The notes under the pieces are model-generated. The model ran no database searches and was not told the DNA's origin. It worked only from the letters and a program-made list of their open reading frames with translations. Of a stretch of DNA of 64,000 nt, positions 60,572 through 64,000 are shown one piece after another (position 1 is the stretch's first letter; every line of letters begins with the position of its first letter). The DNA is from an uncultured Dyadobacter sp. (lineage in GTDB: Bacteria > Bacteroidota > Bacteroidia > Cytophagales > Spirosomataceae): the NCBI RefSeq assembly GCF_946482605.1, contig NZ_CAMLSE010000040.1:1-64000 (forward strand), read 5' to 3'. Made by a program: the position numbers and the translations under genes.

Positions 60572-60595
60572 AAACATTACGAACCAAAACGTTTG

Positions 60596-63148
60596 ATGGA
60601 AGTTATCCGATCGTTTTTTACCAAAATCAGAATGCTATTCCGGACAATCCGGGCCTGGCTTGCCACATTCATCAACAGGACTGCCTATAAAGTAACTTCT
60701 CTTTTCACCGGAAAGCCCAAAGCCGATGATCTGTTCCACTCATACCGTACCAATAAAAAGTCGCTTCGTAGCTGGTGGGAAGGAAAAGTAGACGTCAATG
60801 CGGCCTATTACCGGCCGGTGATGCTGATCTGGAAAACTTTTGTGTATGGTTTCGTGACGTTCGCTATCTACATTTTTTGCGTTGAAACCAACTTTTTATG
60901 GTTAATGGGCAGCATGCCGAGTGTAGAGGATCTTCAGAATCCAAAGGTTGCCCAATCATCGGAAATCTACACGGCCGACGGCATCATGATCGGCAAATTT
61001 TACACCGAGAACAGAACACCAGTCCCTTATAAACAGATTTCTCCTAACCTCGTCAGAGCCCTGATCGCCACGGAGGACGTCCGGTTTTACAAACACTCGG
61101 GGATTGACTACAAAGCAATGGCTGGTGTGGCCTGGGGCATCATCGTCGGGGCAACCGACCGTGGGGGAGGTAGTACCATTACTCAGCAGCTGGCCAAAAA
61201 GCTTTTCAAAACGCGAAAATCCGGTGCGAGAGGGCTTCTTGGATATGTACCCGGCGTCAGCACATTAATCTATAAAACAAAGGAATGGCTCACGGCCATC
61301 AAGCTGGAAAGGAATTTTACCAAAGAAGAAATCCTGACCATGTATTTCAATACGGTCGATTATGGAAACAACACCTATGGTATTAACACTGCCGCCAAAT
61401 CCTATTTCAGCAAGTCGCCCGACAGCCTGAACGTACAGGAATCCGCAGTGCTGGTAGGTCTCCAGAAAGCAACCACCACCTACAACCCGATCCGTAATAT
61501 GAAGCGTTCGATGGAACGCCGCAATGTAGTCATCGACCAGATGCGTAAATATGGGTATCTCACCGGCAAGCAGGCCGATTCCATCAGCGCATTACCCATT
61601 GAACTGAAAACAAAATTCGAAACTCCCTACGACGGCAATGCCAATTACTTCAAAAACGCGGTCGTCGATTTTGTGAGAAAATGGGGCGATGAGAATGGAT
61701 ATGACCTCTATACCGATGGCTTGAAAATCTACACCACGATTGATTCCCGGATGCAGGAAGATGCGGAAGAAGCGATGACGCAGAAAATGAAACAGCTGCA
61801 GCGCGTCTTCGAAGACCATTGGCGCAACCAGAATCCCTGGGTCGATGAACAGGGCAAGGAGATTCCCGATTTTCTTGATAACGTGGTGAAACGGACCAGC
61901 AAATACAAGTCCCTGGCAGCCCGGTTCCCTAATAGTCCGGACAGCATCAGCTACTACCTGAACAAAAAAGACACCATGACCGTCTATGACTGGAAGAATA
62001 GCGGTGAAATGGAAAAATACTGGAGTTCAATGGACTCCCTCGACTACTATAAGCGCATCCTGCGCGCAGGTATGATGGCCATGAATCCGCAAACCGGCCA
62101 GATCAAGGCCTGGGTAGGTGGTCTGGATTACAATTACTTCAAATACGACGCGGTGAAGCAAGGAAAGCGTCAGCCCGGATCCACCTTTAAGCCATTCGTT
62201 TATACCACAGCGATTGACGACTCAACCTTCAACATGTCGCCCTGCGATGAGATTGTCGACAAGCCGTTTGAGAAAACCTACGAGGAAGACGGCGAGGAGA
62301 AAATCTGGAAACCAAGGAATGCGACCGGTACTTACACCTATGCCAACATGACGCTGCGGCGCGCGCTGGCACAGTCCATTAACTCCGTTACAGCAGAACT
62401 GACGGATCAGGTGGGAGCAGCCAATGTCGTGCGCTATGCGAAAAAGATGGGTATTACTACACCATTGAAAGCGGTTCCTTCGATCGGCCTTGGCCCATTT
62501 GATGTGTCGCTCTACGATATGGTCGCAGCTTATGGTGTTTTTGTCAATAACGGAACTTACACGCAGCCCATTCTCGTCACCAAAATCGAGGACAGTAACG
62601 GAAAGGTAATCGAAGAATTCCAGCCGGAGCATCGGCAGGCAATCAGCGAGGAATCGGCCTTCCTGATGCTTCAGATGCTACGGGGCGGTGTGGAGGAAGC
62701 AGGCGGTACTTCCGGCAGCATCCGGTGGAAGTTCAATGTTACTGCGAATGGCAACGAGCTGGGTGGTAAAACGGGAACTACTTCGAATAACTCCGACGGC
62801 TGGTTTATGTGCGTAACGCGCGACCTCGTGGTGGGAGCCTGGGTAGGCGGCGACGATCGCAGCATTCACTTCCGCACCACCAACCTTGGGGAGGGTGCCA
62901 AAACCGCACTGCCCATAGTAGGAAGCTTCCTTGAGAAAATCTACAAGGATAAATCCATTGAGCCCGGCCCATTCCCCAAGCCGAGTTTTAAGGTATCCAA
63001 AACTTATAATTGCCCGACGCAGTGGGCACCAAGTGAAAGTGACTCGCTGGACGTTGACGGAGACAGCACACCCGTGAAACGAAACGACGAAGACGACTTC
63101 CTCATCGGGCCTCCCCCCATCCCGCTGGATACGGGTAAAAGAAACTGA
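60596..63148 (+). CDS. mrcA: penicillin-binding protein 1A (class A)
   Basis: This bifunctional enzyme polymerises and cross-links peptidoglycan. The 850 residues have a cytosolic N-terminal segment, a transmembrane helix (about 78-100), the GT51 glycosyltransferase domain (LIATEDVRFYKHSGID with E160, GGSTITQQLAKKLF) and the transpeptidase domain: active-site S529 in PGSTFKPF, SINS in the SxN position, and KTGTTSN (K725). The C-terminal region is low-complexity and acidic. It starts at the ATG at 60596 because a TTG at 60569 overlaps the promoter. A strong terminator follows. Confidence 0.95.
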   Translation: MEVIRSFFTKIRMLFRTIRAWLATFINRTAYKVTSLFTGKPKADDLFHSYRTNKKSLRSWWEGKVDVNAAYYRPVMLIWKTFVYGFVTFAIYIFCVETNFLWLMGSMPSVEDLQNPKVAQSSEIYTADGIMIGKFYTENRTPVPYKQISPNLVRALIATEDVRFYKHSGIDYKAMAGVAWGIIVGATDRGGGSTITQQLAKKLFKTRKSGARGLLGYVPGVSTLIYKTKEWLTAIKLERNFTKEEILTMYFNTVDYGNNTYGINTAAKSYFSKSPDSLNVQESAVLVGLQKATTTYNPIRNMKRSMERRNVVIDQMRKYGYLTGKQADSISALPIELKTKFETPYDGNANYFKNAVVDFVRKWGDENGYDLYTDGLKIYTTIDSRMQEDAEEAMTQKMKQLQRVFEDHWRNQNPWVDEQGKEIPDFLDNVVKRTSKYKSLAARFPNSPDSISYYLNKKDTMTVYDWKNSGEMEKYWSSMDSLDYYKRILRAGMMAMNPQTGQIKAWVGGLDYNYFKYDAVKQGKRQPGSTFKPFVYTTAIDDSTFNMSPCDEIVDKPFEKTYEEDGEEKIWKPRNATGTYTYANMTLRRALAQSINSVTAELTDQVGAANVVRYAKKMGITTPLKAVPSIGLGPFDVSLYDMVAAYGVFVNNGTYTQPILVTKIEDSNGKVIEEFQPEHRQAISEESAFLMLQMLRGGVEEAGGTSGSIRWKFNVTANGNELGGKTGTTSNNSDGWFMCVTRDLVVGAWVGGDDRSIHFRTTNLGEGAKTALPIVGSFLEKIYKDKSIEPGPFPKPSFKVSKTYNCPTQWAPSESDSLDVDGDSTPVKRNDEDDFLIGPPPIPLDTGKRN

Positions 63149-63150
63149 GC

Positions 63151-63180
63151 AACAGGCAAGTCGAAAGGCTTGCCTGTTTT
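63151..63180. terminator. bidirectional terminator between PBP1A and the ABC transporter
   Basis: AACAGGCAAG pairs with CTTGCCTGTT around TCGAAAGG, followed by TT and flanked by the two convergent stop codons. Confidence 0.8.
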
Positions 63181-63183
63181 GTG

Positions 63184-64000
63184 TCAATTGAGGCCTATTT
63201 TATGGACTTCTTTGTATTGCATCCGGTACAAATTGGCATAAGCTCCGTTTTTTTCCAGGAGCTGCTCATGATTTCCCTCCTCTACGATCCGGCCCTTGTC
63301 CACGACGATAATCTTGTCAGCCTCCTGAATGGTCGACAGCCGGTGCGCGATCACAATGGCCGTGCGTCCCTGCATCAGCGTTTCGATGGCGTGCTGAATA
63401 AGCTCCTCGGTTTCGCTGTCAACCGACGAGGTCGCTTCGTCAAGCACGATGATTTTCGGCTCATGCACCATCGCCCGCACAAATGAGATCAGTTGCCGCT
63501 GGCCTACTGAAAGCGTCGCGCCACGCTCCATGACATTGTAAGTGTAGCCGCCCGGCAGGCGTTCGATAAAATCATGCACACCCACGAGCTTTGCAGCTTC
63601 GACGATTTTTTCATGGGTAATGCTGTCGTCGCCGAGCCTTATGTTGTTTTCAATCGTATCTGAAAAAAGAAAAACGTCTTGCAGGACCACACCGATGTGC
63701 CTCCGCAATGCATTGAGCTCATAATCATGGACCTCCACTCCGTCCACAAAAATATTGCCTTTGTTTATGTCGTAAAAACGAGTCAACAGGTTGATAATGG
63801 ACGACTTGCCTGCGCCCGTAGCCCCCACAAATGCAATCGTTTCTCCTTCCTTTACCTTGAAATTGATATCTCTGAGCACATATTCTTCATCATTATAGGC
63901 AAACCAAACGTTCCTGAATTCTACATTACCCTTCACAGATTCCGGCGCAAATGTGCCCTCATTCGAAGTATACTCATCGCTATCGAGCAACTTCAGAATG
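63184..64000 (-). CDS. ABC exporter, ATP-binding C-terminal part (gene runs off the window)
   Basis: The last 272 residues of an ABC transporter of the MsbA/multidrug exporter type. The nucleotide-binding domain reads VEFRNVWFAYNDEEYVLRDINF, Walker A FVGATGAGKSSIINLLTRFYD, the Q-loop region VLQDVFLFSDTIENNIRLGD, signature LSVGQRQLISFVRA, Walker B IIVLDEATSSVDSETEELI, and the H-loop IAHRLSTI. The signature has LSVGQ in place of LSGGQ, a variant common in this subclass. The transmembrane part begins beyond base 64000, so exported substrate (lipid A precursor, drug or peptide) cannot be judged. Confidence 0.9.
   Translation of the reverse strand, partial: ILKLLDSDEYTSNEGTFAPESVKGNVEFRNVWFAYNDEEYVLRDINFKVKEGETIAFVGATGAGKSSIINLLTRFYDINKGNIFVDGVEVHDYELNALRRHIGVVLQDVFLFSDTIENNIRLGDDSITHEKIVEAAKLVGVHDFIERLPGGYTYNVMERGATLSVGQRQLISFVRAMVHEPKIIVLDEATSSVDSETEELIQHAIETLMQGRTAIVIAHRLSTIQEADKIIVVDKGRIVEEGNHEQLLEKNGAYANLYRMQYKEVHKIGLN

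Noticed and set aside
1..64000. tRNA genes
   Set aside because: I looked for GTTCGA-type T-arms and cloverleaf pairs in the intergenic stretches and found none that fold. A tRNAscan-SE run would settle it.

Overview
The window looks like the chromosome of a Bacteroidota bacterium of the order Cytophagales, most like Dyadobacter/Spirosomaceae. The support is a SusC/SusD pair, a CHU_C-type (type IX secretion) sorting domain, a PorT-like barrel, DUF5103, DUF4302, DUF5723, an ORF6N protein, and several TAnnTTTG (-7) promoter elements with TTG about 20 bases upstream. The genus is inferred from overall gene character; no marker in the window proves it. I found no tRNA, rRNA, CRISPR array, insertion sequence or prophage. 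Most genes are housekeeping or metabolic, and many convergent pairs share a strong hairpin terminator.

Region 1 (1-8330): the start of an M42 aminopeptidase, a tiny HExxH membrane protein, greA with a structured leader, fmt-folA, an esterase, hslU, and a secreted GH92 mannosidase. Region 2 (8547-14372): a sugar-oxidation module of a PQQ-type aldose dehydrogenase, a cytochrome c, a TonB-dependent receptor and a convergent gluconokinase. Together they suggest periplasmic aldose oxidation with a receptor that may import the cofactor or a metal. Region 3 (14724-22035): mixed genes including a metallophosphoesterase, DinB, pgeF, a histone-H1-like basic protein, an RNA methyltransferase, a NarL-type regulator and a GNAT-like protein.

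Region 4 (22134-34601): a surface-glycan region on both strands. It holds glycosyltransferases, a Wzx flippase, WecB, a TviB/WbpO-type UDP-sugar dehydrogenase, two FkbM and two other methyltransferases, and an ORF6N gene that carries a perfect 39-base palindrome. Region 5 (34604-41702): a SusC, SusD, metallopeptidase lipoprotein and DUF4302 lipoprotein operon, which is a candidate undescribed outer-membrane uptake system.

Region 6 (41988-64000): housekeeping genes (siroheme dehydrogenase, ABC-F, ychF, a PUR protein, rlpA, DUF58, radA, an orphan LytTR protein with nearby CGTA repeats, pheS, a circularly permuted ATP-grasp enzyme, msrB, PBP1A), ending in a truncated ABC exporter. Function calls come from reading motifs, without database searches. 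Promoter calls rest on short motifs and are tentative.
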